This document shows, in pieces, positions 9,877-28,695 of a stretch of DNA of 64,000 nucleotides. The stretch is taken from NCBI GenBank assembly GCA_965153355.1, contig OZ231128.1:6138001-6202000 (forward strand). The letters run 5' to 3'. Origin of the DNA: Flaccisagitta enflata. Its lineage: Eukaryota > Chaetognatha > Sagittoidea > Aphragmophora. Numbering within the stretch: the stretch's first letter is position 1; the number at the start of each line of letters is the position of its first letter. Both the position numbers and the translations under genes were made by a program. The notes under the pieces were generated by a model. That model had not been told where the DNA came from. It searched no databases and saw nothing but the letters and a program-made list of their open reading frames with translations.

Positions 9877-12800
9877 ATGAAGAATCAAGATCCGTCAGTG
9901 CCGAGAAGTTCGAGATCCAAAAGTCAGACAGGAAGACATGAAATAAAGAAGAAGGAAAAGGTGAAAAGTTCGATCGTTAGCCAGACAGAACTACAGATGC
10001 AGATGCAATCATCTCTGAAAGAAGTGGGATTATCCGTGTTCGTGAAGAAGAAATGCGAGGAATCCCAAGATGCGTCCACTTCAGACTTGGATGCGGATCT
10101 AGTCCGTCTCATGGCGTTAGTCGAGGATAGAATGGCGCTGTGGCCAACCTCGTCTGCAGCGCTGTGGCCAGCCTCGTCCGTGGCGTTAGTCGAGGAAAAA
10201 GTGGGGCCACCAACTTCTTTCCTGTTGGAAGTGGATGCCCTATCTCTTTGGCAGTCGAGGATGAACGCGCGATCCGCGTTGGTGGTGTCACGACGGAGAC
10301 CTCTATCGAAGCCTAAACATCAACCACTAACCTCTGGAGAACTCCACGGGAGCAGTCTGGATGATCGTCTGGACAAACAGAGCTCTCGTTTGGATGAACA
10401 GAGCTCACGACTGGATGAACAGAGCTCGAGTCTGGATGATCAGAGCTCTCGTCTTGCCACACAGAAAACGCCGATCGGTCGTAGTCGTAGGAACAGTTCA
10501 CGAATACGTCGAGTCACTCACCATCCTCCTCCTCTTCCTCCTAACTGCTCAAAAAGTCGGAGTCACGACTCTTTATCGACAGAATACGGACCGCTCCCAA
10601 AAGACCCAAGTCTCGCGCCTCCAGCAAACAACAAAATCGCCTCTGCGTCGGCGATGTACAACCAATTAGACACGCCTGATGACTTCATTGTTGGAAAGGG
10701 AAGCTTGAAAGTCCTAGGTTGCTAGTTAGCTTATCTATCACAGTTTTCATCCATTCGAGTTTGTGGCAATAATTTAGCACAACGGACTGGTAGTCTCGTC
10801 TATCATTATATCAATATGGCTTGGCGAATTTATCTTGTGGGAGGAAAGGGGTCAGGAGTATGCGTTTTATTTTTTGGATAGCCGGGCTTATCGGTAAATC
10901 TGATTTAGTCATTCAAGCAGGCCTGTATATACTATATAGTTCCATATCCCTCCCCCCCCCCCCGTGGGGTGGGGGGGAATTAAAAGATTTGGACTTTGGA
11001 GAGTGGGAAGGAAAAGGAAAGAGGAAAAAAGAGAAAGAAAGCTAATTTTGAGAAAATACAGATTTTGGCAATAGCTAACAAATGATAAAACCTGAGAAGT
11101 AAGACATAATCTAACACTAATTAAACCTTAAACACACTGTTTTTCTGCTTTATGGGGAAGAAAATTATAGATTTGATGATGCGATGCTGTGAATCGCGGG
11201 GAAGAAAATCAAAGTCAGGGGGGGGGGGAATTAATCAAAGGTCATGGAACTGTATAGACCCCCGCATTCAAGACTATCAATTTCAAATATATACAGTACG
11301 ATGGAAGCAATGACGACCTAGACTGGAGGATAAACTTAATTATTCTAATTTCATTTTTATTAAAAAATATTTGAGACCTAGGCTAATTGCTCTATTGAGT
11401 GAATGCATTTGTGTCTCTTAAACCTCAACTTGTGACTTGACCTCATCAAGACTTCATTTTTCGAGGTTCTAATTATTTTCATTAGATCGGGCAAAAAATT
11501 TTATATAATTTTGAGAAAAAAAATCAGCTCAAAGGGATTATTTTTACGGTTTAATAAACAAATGTTATGCAAATTAACTTTTGGGCAAAACTTAAAATGA
11601 CTATAAAACCTGTAAAAATAGACCGATTGAGCTGATTTTTTAATCAAAACTATATAAAATTTTCCACCCGATTTATTGAGATAGCTTAGAATTTTGAAAA
11701 ATGAAGTCTTGATGAGGTCCAGTCGCAAGTTAAAGTTTGAGAGACGCAAACATTTTCACTCAATAAAGTAATTTTTGATTAGCTTAGATCTCAAATATTT
11801 TATGATACAAATAGAATTAAGGTACCTAAAATCTATCCTCCAGTCTAGGTCGTCATTGCTCCCATCGTGCTGTATGTATTATCAATTCTCATATATTCTC
11901 AATGAGTCATCTGGCACCATATTCGAAACACAGTGCGCTAGGTCCAGAAACAAGCGGCAGATCAATTTTAGCCACTTTAGAGGATGAGGATGTGGAGGAG
12001 GAGAAGGGTGACGACAGCGATGGCTCTTCCACGCAAGAACAGCCCGATTCCGCCGTTGATAGCGGCGTGAATTATGAGCCCCCTGAGCACAAGTCGCGGC
12101 GATCCTCCAAGCGCAGGTTTCGACCGAAAGAAAGTCGTTCGTTCGGTGAAAGCCCGAATTTGTCATCTCGCCGTGGCAAAAGGTTGATTAGAAAGCAACG
12201 CGGCAAGGAAAGGAAGCGGAGTCGTAGTTCGTTGAAAGACAAACCCAGGTTCAGATTCATTGTAGATACACTCTTTTCTTTTTATAAGGACCAGTAAATT
12301 TTTTCTGAGGCTGGGATGTCCTTAAATTTTTACAAATTTTAGGCTGAAATGTTTTTAACGAGTCCTTAATATTTTACTATGATTTTTTTATAATTTTGCT
12401 TTATGTAAAATAGAATTTTATTTTATAAAACCAGTTGTTATTTTTTATGAATAAGATCATTTTCTCTAAGAATTTACGTAAAACAGTTTAAGCTATAAAT
12501 CAAAATTCATTTTTCTTCAAATCTGAGGTTGAGCTTTGTCTTTAAAATGTCCTTAATTTTTGGCAAAATCTCAGCCTCGATGTCCTTATAAACTTTGTCC
12601 TTACTCAAAGAAAAGAGTGTATAGCTTTGCGTTTGGGGAGAGAATGTTTGATTGTCGCACCAATGTCACCACCCTGGCGGAATAAATCTTCCGATCTAAA
12701 TAACATTGTCAAAGGAGTGCTGCTGCTAAACGAATAAACCTATTGACCCCAGAACACTCATCTGGATTAGATTGGTCTTATTTTGAAGAGTTCAAATGCA

Positions 12801-14169
12801 ATCAATATGAGGACCAGTGCCCAATTGCTTCTTCCTCAAAAGTTTTCTTTTAGAGCCGAAGATGTCTTTTCCGCCAAGGTACTATAGTACTAATGTCATT
12901 AATTTCACCTTCTGACCAATTTCCTTCCAGGCACCTTAGACAGGAGGGAATTCCAGTTGGTCCCGATAACGAACCTGTGGGGAAACCACGGCGACGACGC
13001 CTCGCCTTTGATCACCCCAAACCAAGTCAGGTCGTCGGGGAAACCCAGTCTAGGACGAGCCTCAGGATTCGGAATTCCGCCAAATGGAAAGATTCGCGTT
13101 CAGAACCTGTGCCAGTGGATGAAAATCCGGTCGAAAAGACGCCTAATGCTAGAACTCGGTACGCCAGAGCGAGAGTCAAAGATTCAAGTCCAACCGATGA
13201 GGAAAGCTCGGAAGCGAAAACCAGCGGATCAAAGTACGCGGGCAGTAAAAGGAGTTTCGTGTTTTTATTTCGTATACGTTGTTGATAGCGATGATATGAA
13301 TAGACCCAAAATGTGTTTGGTATTGGAATACTGGAATAATAATAATTTGGTTTTGCATTTTGAGGCCGATGGATGAAAAGGACTCGTCAATTTGCCAAGA
13401 GATCGCGATGGAATATCATCAAGCCGAGGCGGAAAGGGCTCCTCCCGCGAAAGAAAATGACGCCGATGAAGACGCGGCCGTTGACTTTGACGCGACCGTC
13501 GAAGCCGTGTTTGAGGATTGGGCCGAAGAAGACCAAAGACGAGATTCCATTCTTAGCGACTGCGATTCGGATTCATTTCATCTCGAAGAGGGGAGAGGGA
13601 ATGATGACAATGGGGAAGAGAAGGGAAAGGAGGAAATCGAAGAAACGAACGAGGATGAGGCAAAGGGGAGAGACGAGGGGGAGGAAAAGCAAGAAGACGA
13701 GGAGGAGGAGGGGGAGGAGAAGGAGGAGCATCGGGGGCGGCAAAGCGAAGATTATGTCGAGTTTGCTGACGAGAAAAACGATATTGAAACGATTAGCAAC
13801 GAGGAAAAAGTCAATGAAGTTAACGATGATAATTACAACGACGATGACGACAACGATGACGGAGATAACTGGATGGATAGGGATATGTGTAATTCTCAGT
13901 CCCCATCCATGTTTGAGGAGGCGTCGCAATCCGATGATAATCAGCCACAGTCGATCCATCGTCTTAGATCCGGAAATGACGTCGACGGAGCCGCGTCTGC
14001 CGACAGCAGCGAAGATATATTCGACGCCGGAAGTCGTTGCGACCAACCCACGCCCATGGAGGCGGCGCGTTTTCGAAACACTCCCAGGTCACGACGTGTT
14101 TTTGACGACGACGACGACGAGGACGGCCTCCTATGCGGACTGTTCTCGCGCGAGCCCGTATCTGATTGA
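9877..14169 (+). CDS. unrecognised 738-aa disordered acidic protein
   Basis: Four exons join with matching phase: 9877-10717 (ending phase 1, donor gttgct), 11981-12248, 12931-13233 and 13365-14169 (TGA). The model gives 738 aa. I do not recognise the family. Residues 1-280 are basic and Ser-rich, with a small repeat SSRLDEQ-SSRLDEQ-SSSLDDQ at about 168-190. Exons 2 and 3 are Lys/Arg-rich with several nuclear-localisation-like clusters (KRRFRPK, KPRRRR). The last exon has long Glu and Asp runs (EEEEGEEKEEH, DDDDNDDGD) and ends near FDDDDDEDGLL. There is no signal peptide, membrane segment or enzyme motif. A nuclear, chromatin- or RNA-associated role is a guess from composition. The first donor is weak, so the join of exons 1 and 2 is less sure than the others. 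Confidence 0.6.
10920..11270. mobile_element. G/C-tract foldback repeat
   Basis: Begins with aggcctgtatatactatata and a C12 tract, then gtggggtggggggg, and ends with a second G tract and catggaactgtatagac. A similar C-tract/G-tract unit is at 43070-43125 (with aactatatagaggcctg inverted) and perhaps at 224-300. No ORF. Boundaries uncertain. Confidence 0.45.
11294..11872. mobile_element. foldback MITE in intron
   Basis: Begins CAGTACGATGGAAGCAATGA and ends with its reverse complement (TCATTGCTCCCATCGTGCTG) with few changes; TA on both sides. The arms pair over most of the length. Diverged relative of 502-1104. Confidence 0.85.
12269..12619. mobile_element. foldback MITE in intron
   Basis: Ends CACTCTTTTCTTTTTATAAG and the mirror AAAGAAAAGAGTG, TA-flanked. 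Internal aaggacat/atgtcctta segments pair. Confidence 0.75.
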
Positions 14170-14771
14170 TGTCAGGACGGGTTCTCTGCAGACGGCGACG
14201 CGGCGGCGCCACAGCGAAGATGCGACGGCGTTGCAGTGAAGATGCGACGGCGTTGCAGCGAAGACGCAGCAGCGAACTGTGTGATATGTGGTGGAAGCAG
14301 TTGGTTTCGATTGTTGTTACTTATTGTGTCAATTATTTGGTTTAGCCTCAAAGAATGACCCGGGTAACATCCGATACGTATCAATGCATGTTTACTGAAT
14401 TCTGCGGCCACTCCGCGTTTGTAGAAATTGATGTTGGTCTTAGACTAGAAGTTATTTATTTGATCTAGTTTCTGTTTACCGTCCTTTACAAGCTATTTAT
14501 TCGACTCGTTTGTTAAGCCGATCAATTGTTTGTTTTCTTGATTTGAATTTCAGTCCTAACAATGCCGAACCTTATTTGACTTTATCCCGCGAGAGTAGCA
14601 ATGACGTTCTTGCCCTTTATTCCCGTCGTCGCTTCTTATAACAGCTTCATGCGGCCGTAGGACAAAGAAACTGATTGTGTCGTACGTTTGACGAACTGCG
14701 TTTTACCGCAAAACTCCCAACGAATTGCAATTGGTTCGTGACTCGTCTAAATATATGCGAAAAGGAAAACA
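14170..14771. other. intergenic, unknown gene to metaxin
   Basis: Three short repeats of gaagatgcgacggcgttgca at 14215-14270 directly follow the stop codon. Otherwise no recognisable feature; the metaxin promoter must be here. Confidence 0.55.
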
Positions 14772-17433
14772 ATGACGGCTTTGTCAAATCGCGAGCAGTT
14801 CGGGGAGTTGATGGTGATGCCGGGTGATTGGGATCTGCCTTCGATCGACTTACGATGTTTGACTGTCATGGCTTACGTCAGATTCACCGGAGCACCGATA
14901 CAATTCACCAATTGCCAGGTAGGAGGATGATCAATCGCTTCGGTAGGATCTGTTTTGCCCAAGGAAGAAGAATGATGAAACCAGACCAAGAGATGTCTCT
15001 TCGATGACTGTCCTCTTTAGATACAATACATGTAAATTGTGAAGAGATGAAGAAAATTTAGAGAGAATCTCTCAATCCGCGTTAATAGGATTTCGCGTTA
15101 CAGTGTAGACTGACACACTTCTTTATTCAGTCGTATTAATGTTCGTCATTGCCATTATCAGGGTCCCAAGTCGCTTGTAGAGAATGATCTTCCTGTCTAC
15201 GTGGCGCCGGGAGGAGAACAAGTCAAAGGATCCGCCCAATGTATCATTCAGGTAAATTACTAACGGCATGGATCTGCAGACATTTTAGCCAATCCGTATA
15301 AAAAATTGTATACTTTGTACAGAAGTTATAGCTCAACTTTCAGCACACGCTTTTTAGTTGCGGACACGCAACACGATAAGAGGCTGGTCTGTCCATCCGT
15401 CTGTCCATCCATCCGTTCTGTGGGGGGGGGGTACCTTTCCGCATTGATATTGTGACCCCGCGTCTCTTGTTCTCCATAGTATCTCCGATCGAATCATATC
15501 ACTGCCGATTTCGATCTATCTCCCGCCTCCTGCGCTGATGTCATCGCCTATGGCCACATGCTGGAACGGAAAATCCTGCCGGGCCTGCTCTACGCCTTCT
15601 GGGTAGACAAGAAAAATTACGACTCTTTCACCAGACCCTGGTACGCCGCTTCCCTCCCTTTTTACAACAGGTACAATTATACAAAACGGATATCGTGACC
15701 AGTGTATTCATTGATACAGGGATGAACAAACTTATATTGATTGATTGATTTGCTGGCAGAGTAGCAGAGCAGAGGCTGCAGAGCTATTCTCTCTAAATTT
15801 TGTACAGTGGAACCCCGCAATAACAGCCCCTTTTTTAAATGTTCCCCATCAATAAAGGTCAACATTTTGAGGTCGCAAATGATAGTTTTTAATGTGATTT
15901 CACCTTTCTTTAAAGGTTTATGCTGAGATAAGGGTGAAAAATCTTCGGTCCCAATGGGACTGGTGAGGCGGGGTCCTAGACTGTATTCCTAAACGACTTT
16001 TCTCGTTCATTGTCCTTCTTCCGTTTCTCCTGCGACAGATGGTTCATTCCTCTTCGTATGCAGAGCAAGGCTCAAGGTCGCATCTTTTCTCTTTTTGACT
16101 TGGAGCGTATCTCCGAGGATGAGTTGGAATCCAAAGTCTACGAAAATGCCAAGGATGGACTGACGATTTTATCAAACAAACTAGGTGTGTGGATACATTT
16201 GCAAGTGTGGTAGTCGATCGGATGACGAAGGTTTGAGGTTCAAAGCATTTATTCCCGTTCTTAGCTACGTTGGACTGAATGCAATAAATGCATCTAAATT
16301 TGAGCATTTTTGCTTGCACGCACGTCCATACATGTGAAACTGTCCCGTGTCTTAAGTATTACCTAAGAGTGCGATTCTCGTTTGTCTTCTTGTCATGACA
16401 GGTGACAACGAATATTTATTGGGTTCTTCTCCGACGTCATTAGACGCCATCGTATTTGGCTACGTGGCAACTGTCGCAAAGATTCCCTTCCCCAACGCTC
16501 CACTCCACCAGCATCTCGTTAACAAATGCCCTAACCTCGTCGACTATATGGAAAGAATCATTAACGTGTATTTCCCCGAGTGTGTCAAGGTGAGTCTGCA
16601 TGGCCTGGTAGCTCTTTTAAAGTTTTCGGTACTGTTACAGCCTTTTCTACTATTTCTTTTTAGTCGTGGAGGATAAAATCGAGGTCAAGCTAAATGCGAC
16701 CACTATATAATTGTTGGATGGGCTTTGTCTTTTTTGTTCATTTGCAGAGTGGAAACGGGCGCGCGGGCGGGCAACAGAGAACCGGCGCTCAGACCACTGC
16801 GCCTCCGCCTCCCGCTGCCGCTGGAGAGTTCTCCCACTCAATGCGTGACAAGGTAGAATGAATGCCACCAATAAAAAAAAAATGAAAATGGAAAGGCGTC
16901 AATGAGTTTGACTGATTAGTTGAACATACGAATCTTAGCTTCCAGTTGTATGTTTTAGCTATCATTAACTAACCCTAATTGATTTATCACTAACCATTTC
17001 TTGCTCCTTTAGTTTTTGTTCGGTGGTGTTGCTTTGATAGCGTTCGCGGTCTACGCGGTAGCTAGCGGCTTAGTACAGGTATTTGTTTGTTTGGTACATA
17101 TCCCTGTATTGTTGGGAAAGAATGGTGATGGTTGATGGTGATATTTGGGCGGGGCGGGGCGTTTAGCCACCTGGGATATGAAACATTTCTTTCCCTACAG
17201 GCCTGTCCCACTATGGCCTAGAATGTGACAACGCCTTCGTAAGAAACATTTGTCAATCATCGTTTACAGTTAGTTACAGCACACTCTTAAATCACACGCT
17301 CAATTGATCCCTTTAACTCATTCTTTCCCCACCATTTGTAAATTGTCAGTTTGAATACGAGAAGGTGGATGACGACGATGAGAGTGACGCTTCTGGGGAC
17401 GCTGTTTCCGTCGAAGATTCAGGATCGGACTGA
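14772..17433 (+). CDS. MTX1: metaxin (MTX1/MTX3 type)
   Basis: Eight exons: 14772-14918, 15162-15251, 15480-15670, 16039-16184, 16402-16589, 16748-16852, 17013-17078, 17350-17433; all phases agree, 338 aa. The family is a GST-fold protein of the mitochondrial outer membrane that works with SAM50 in beta-barrel assembly and links to the MICOS complex. Visible family segments: the N-terminal GST-like start (LTVMAYVRFTGAPIQF), ADFDLSP then LLYAFWVDKKNYDSFTRPWY, and the GST C-domain YLLGSSPTSLDAIVFGYVA. A single hydrophobic anchor (residues 290-311, FGGVALIAFAVYAVASGLV) is followed by an acidic tail, like MTX1 rather than MTX2. A Pro/Ala/Gly-rich linker precedes the anchor. Poly(A) signal AATAAA is at 17458-17463. 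Choice between MTX1 and MTX3 is not certain. Confidence 0.92.
15805..15983. mobile_element. pogo-like MITE in metaxin intron 3
   Basis: Starts CAGTGGAACCCCGCAATAAC and ends GGCGGGGTCCTAGACTG; TA on both sides. 179 bp without ORF. Confidence 0.8.
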
Positions 17434-17713
17434 TTTTACTAATTATGGCACCAAAAAAATAAAACCTCGTTAAGACATTTTGATGAATTTTGAATCTTCT
17501 TCAACTCGTTCATTCTCCCAGCAAAAGTGTCCCAGAAATTTACGGGAGGGCCTCGGCGAGAAGAAAAAAGCATGTGATAATATCCAGTTTCTGTTTTAAC
17601 TTAAAAATTGCCAAATGTATGAAATTAGCATCTTGTTGCTGTTGTCCCAGGTAATGATAGGTTTAAAAAAAAAACAACCCTGAAATTGATTATGACTTTC
17701 AAAAACCGTAATC

Positions 17714-17902
17714 ATGTCCGACTCTGACGAGGGAGGAGAATATCCAGAAGATCTGGATGGACTCTTGAAGGCGTTTAAAGAGAAACTGGACGAGGCCACG
17801 ATACGCGCCATCGTAGAAGAATTCCACGGTGACGTAACGACCGCGTATCACGTCCTGCTTCAACTCGCCGATGCGAGGAGCTCATCATCATCATCTCAAT
17901 AA
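17714..17902 (+). CDS. 62-aa CUE/UBA-like protein
   Basis: Single-exon ORF beginning MSDSDEGGEYPEDLDGLLKA. Residues 16-54 have the pattern of a CUE-type ubiquitin-binding helical bundle (LLKAFKEKLDEATIRAIVEE, then FHGDVTTAYHVLLQLAD), although the usual Phe-Pro is missing. A short Ser run ends the protein. The stop codon TAA (17900-17902) lies inside the poly(A) signal AATAAA (17898-17903). It sits between metaxin (280 bases upstream) and TBCD (158 bases downstream), both on the same strand. The start has an acidic leader and no competing upstream ATG in frame. I cannot name an orthologue; it could also be one exon of a larger gene. Confidence 0.6.
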   Translation: MSDSDEGGEYPEDLDGLLKAFKEKLDEATIRAIVEEFHGDVTTAYHVLLQLADARSSSSSSQ

Positions 17903-18060
17903 ATGAATCGTCCGCGTGCTATTCAAATGACTTCTTTCTGACTGAGGTTGCGAGAGACTGTTTCATGACACTCACTCTAGCTGTATATACTGATTGACGG
18001 GTCTTCTGGTGTGTTTTCGCATTTGAGCACAGCTTTATTCATTGACGAAGACTTGAATTA

Positions 18061-25068
<7,008 letters not shown>

Positions 25069-25140
25069 AAACGCACTGTGCCTAAAATATCGACTTTTAA
25101 CAAGCTTTTTCGTGATTATTATGAAATCCTTTTACAAGTA

Positions 25141-25542
25141 CAGTTGCAATGAAAATACAATGCGAGGAGCCACAAAATCTCTAGCAACCCCCCCCTGCAG
25201 CTTTTATTAGGAATGTAACAGGGGTGATTGAAGTAGTAAATGCTAATATACCTCAATTCAATTCCCGCCATCAAGGGGATTTTTGAATTTCCTCTTAATA
25301 CTTAAGATAATAGCCAAAATAAAGCAAAATTCAATACTTGCGAAAATGATTGATTTTGACCCTTTGAAAGGCTGTTTCTTGAAAACTAAGTCAAAATAAA
25401 GAAATCGCCTTGATGGCGGGAATTCAATTGGGACAATTTATCAGCTGCTACCTTGAAAGTTGATGAAATATAAATCATTTAAGCTGCGGGGGGGTTGCTA
25501 GAGATTTTGGCTGCTCCTCTCATTGTATTTTCATTGCCTCTG
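25141..25542. mobile_element. foldback MITE after TBCD
   Basis: Ends CAGTTGCAATGAAAATACAA and TTGTATTTTCATTGCCTCTG with TA on both sides; arms include tctctagcaaccccccc / gggggggttgctagaga. It starts about 70 bases after the TBCD stop. Family of 6797-7231. Confidence 0.88.
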
Positions 25543-25685
25543 TATACACTCCATGAAAGACCATTTGCACTCGTTTTAAAAGTTAGTAGTTATTTATCTA
25601 CGAGCATAATTCCCCCCCCCCCTTACACTAGTAGACAATCATGCTGGTTATTCCAACTGCATCGACTGAGTCCATCAAAATCTTA
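25543..25685. other. spacer between MITE and split-repeat block
   Basis: Short AT-rich stretch with a C10 run (25612-25622). No gene seen. Confidence 0.5.
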
Positions 25686-25773
25686 ATATTTTTACAAAAT
25701 ACTACTCTTTTACGACTCTCGGAGAAAAGATGCCAATGTGAAACAACAGGCTTTATTCCAGGTCTATGGTCTA
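25686..25773 (+). repeat. split repeat A1
   Basis: 88 bp starting atatttttacaaaatactac and ending ttccaggtctatggtcta; identical to A2. Confidence 0.95.
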
Positions 25774-26149
25774 TGCCTCGTGCGGTCTTCATAGTAACAT
25801 TTATCATATCAGAACATGCAAAATGATCTCTTGGACTTGAACATCATATGAAATTTTTCGAAATGGATTTCTTTGTCTTGGACTTCCGTAGTCGATTGCG
25901 ATGAATCGAAAATTGGCAGACAGCTGTCGATGCCACGCACCCAGCGAACCGCAAACCTCAAAATGAAAGAAAAAGAAAAACTCGGACTAGCAAACTGTAA
26001 AAGTCATCTAACCCCCAGAGGATCCGAAGGGAAATCAATATCAAAAACGTGTGAACTCTAACTGTTAGAGCAATCCTGCATAACATTTTTCACTCGGTCC
26101 ACCTGCAAAAAGGAAAGTTTATGTAAACCGTAACCCAAACTTGCAGTAG

Positions 26150-26285
26150 ACAGTCTACCAGTTTCCAGCGGAACCTTCAGTTGACCGCCCATAACGATCC
26201 AGCGGAACTTCTAGTTGACCGCCAAAAATAAACTGACTGCTCACAATGCTCCAGTAAGAGTTGTAGTTAATCGCCCATGAAGAAC
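26150..26285. repeat. ~35-bp CCAGCGGAAC repeats
   Basis: Degenerate copies of ccagcggaacttcagttgac plus cgccc. Further copies are at 27840-27885, 28288-28390 and 28925-28975. Confidence 0.75.
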
Positions 26286-26654
26286 TAGTAGATTTTTTTT
26301 TTTTTTTTTTTTTTGTTGATCGCCTGCAACTGATTGTTTAGCATAACAGTAAAAGCAAACTAGCGCGATTGTGTTTGACAACTTTGCAATCATAATGAAT
26401 GCCGAAACCTCTGTTTGACGGCAACCCACTACAATCATCTGTGATAGATCAAAGAGCGATTGAGCTGAACGACTTTAGAGGTTTTGGCTGTGTTTGAAAA
26501 CAAATCATATTCCACCACAACTAGAAGTCTCAAAACTCGTTTCTATCATAATAAAACGTAGCAACCCAAGTTACAGATGGCTAATCAAAATCAAAAAACC
26601 ACATTAACTTTGTATATTACATTTTCCTTCTACCGTCACAACTTGCGAGTCGTA

Positions 26655-27205
26655 TAGGCAGATAGGCAGACCTTTGTCGATGCCCATGCTTCTAGATTTT
26701 TCAGGAAAACTTGTACTATCAAGCTAAATTTCATTCAAGAATGGCAGACCTTTGTCGATGCCCATGCTTCTAGATTTTTCAGAGTGGCAGACCTTTGTCG
26801 ATGCCCATGCTTCTAGATTTTTCAGAATGGCAGACCATTGTCGATGCCCATACTTCTAGATTTTTCAGGAAAACTTGTACTATCAAGCCAGATTTCATTC
26901 AAGAATGGCAGACCTTTGTCGATGCCCATGCTTCTAGATTTTTCAGAGTGGCAGACCTTTGTCGATGCCCATGCTTCTAGATTTTCCAGAATGGCAGACC
27001 TTTGTCGATGCCCGTACTTCTAGATTTTTCAGGAAAATTTGTACTATCAAGCTAGATTTCATTCAAGAATGGCAGCCGTTTGTCGATGCCCCGCGCTTCT
27101 AAATTTCTCAGGAAAACTTGCATTATCAAGCTAGATTTCATTCAAGGATGGCAGACCATTGTCGATGCCACGCGCTTCTAAATTTCTCCGGAAAACTTGT
27201 ATTAT
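26655..27205. repeat. ~43-bp tandem repeats
   Basis: Eight to ten copies built around cagacctttgtcgatgccca plus tgcttctagatttttcag, some separated by a second unit (gaaaacttgtactatcaagc, tagatttcattcaag). Degenerate copy near 27465. Confidence 0.88.
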
Positions 27206-27632
27206 CAAGCTTAAGAAATTCACACTTATCCCAAGCAACCTGAAATTTGAATGTAATTCGTATGTAAGTTCTGCCAAAATCGTTCAGTCCATCTGTAGAA
27301 AAAACATTATTTGGATGCCAAACTGACAGCGACTATCGACTTTTTCCCCTAACTAAGTCATGGATATCACATTGAAACATAATCTAAGACGTGAAAGCCC
27401 ATTACAAATCATTGAAAAGTTCTACTTCATCTTCAACTTTTCTTTGAGTTTGTTCGTCGTTTCTAAGAATGGGAGACATTGTCGATGCCATGCGCTCTGT
27501 GTGTCAACATTCTTGAAAGGAAATAGAAAACGGGCACTTTCAGACTTAAGAGACTGACCAAAATTCCCAAGCGTCCTATAAAATAAGAATCTTTTATCTT
27601 TATGAACTGCCAAAAACGCTCAGTCCACCTGA

Positions 27633-27671
<39 letters not shown>
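27633..27671. repeat. poly(T) tract
   Basis: About 39 T in a row; a shorter T21 tract is at 26293-26315. Possibly the reverse complement of an old poly(A) tail, but no retroelement body is recognised beside it. Confidence 0.9.
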
Positions 27672-28489
27672 AAAGAAACAAATACTCGCATATGTTTTCA
27701 TGTTTTATCAAGTGGAGTCACTACTTTAGGAACAATCCCCAGTTGAAAAATCCATAATGTCCAAGATCAAGTGATGAGCGACTGTACATCAAGTTGATAG
27801 CCTGTAAAACTGAGATGTAAAAAGCATTTGACTTGTCAATGATTCAGCGGAACTTTAGTTAACCACTCACGACAATACAGCTGAGAATGAATTAGTAGCA
27901 AGCCAATAAATTCACTGATGAGGTATATGACTCAAGATAAATTGAAGCACCAACAATGCATTGGTCTTGATGACTTTAAGCAAATAAAACTTCTCGTTTA
28001 AACTTCTAGAAATTTCTCATCCCCCTATGGCATAACGATCTTTCCGGCAGCGTGTGGTCCTCATCTCCAAGACGTCCTGCAAAATGAGAATCTATTATAT
28101 CTACTTAAGCAGCCCAAAGACGCTCAGTCCATCTGTGAAGAAAATCTTTTGTTATTCTTAGCTTTAAAGGGGTGAGTCAATACCCCTGAGTCTATCCTCG
28201 AACACAAATTCCATTAAATCTGAAATCAAGTGATGAAAGAATGAATATGACCATAACTCTAAGATGTAAACAGCAATTGAGTGACTACCGTGATCCAGCG
28301 GAACCTCAGTTAACCGCCCGTGACAATCCAGCGGAACCTCAGTTGACCGCCCTCAAGGATCCAGCGGAACTTTTTGTTGACCGCCCAAGATTTTATGACT
28401 GAACTGCAGGTTGACTGCTTAAATGAATATGTTTACATAAGACGGAATAAGTAGCAAGTCCAAACCTCTGCAATCAATCTACTTAAGAT

Positions 28490-28695
28490 CTGTCGAAGCA
28501 CCAACAAGGCATTGGTCTTGACGACTTCATTCCAGCTAAGATTAGTTGAAGCACCAACAAGGCATTGGTCTTGACAACTTCACTCTGATTAAGATTAGTC
28601 AAAGCACCAACAATGCATTGGTCTTGGCGACTTCATTCAAGCAAAGTTTAGTTGAAACTCCAACAAGGCATTGGTCTTGACGACTTCATTGAGAC
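28490..28695. repeat. ~60-bp tandem repeats
   Basis: About four copies of gaagcaccaacaaggcattg plus gtcttgacgacttcat and an aagattagt spacer; another copy at 27945-27980. Confidence 0.85.

Noticed and set aside
13373-14239. 288-aa Arg/Lys-rich ORF overlapping the acidic last exon of the 738-aa gene
   Set aside because: Shadow frame of GAN/GAY-rich codons; the acidic frame joins the upstream exons in phase.
26655-27205. Regularly spaced repeats resembling a CRISPR array
   Set aside because: The units run directly into one another or share the same spacer unit; there are no unique spacers or cas genes, and the genome is eukaryotic.
27633-27671. Poly(T) tract as the tail of a reverse-strand retrogene
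   Set aside because: No coding sequence or target-site duplication recognisable next to it.
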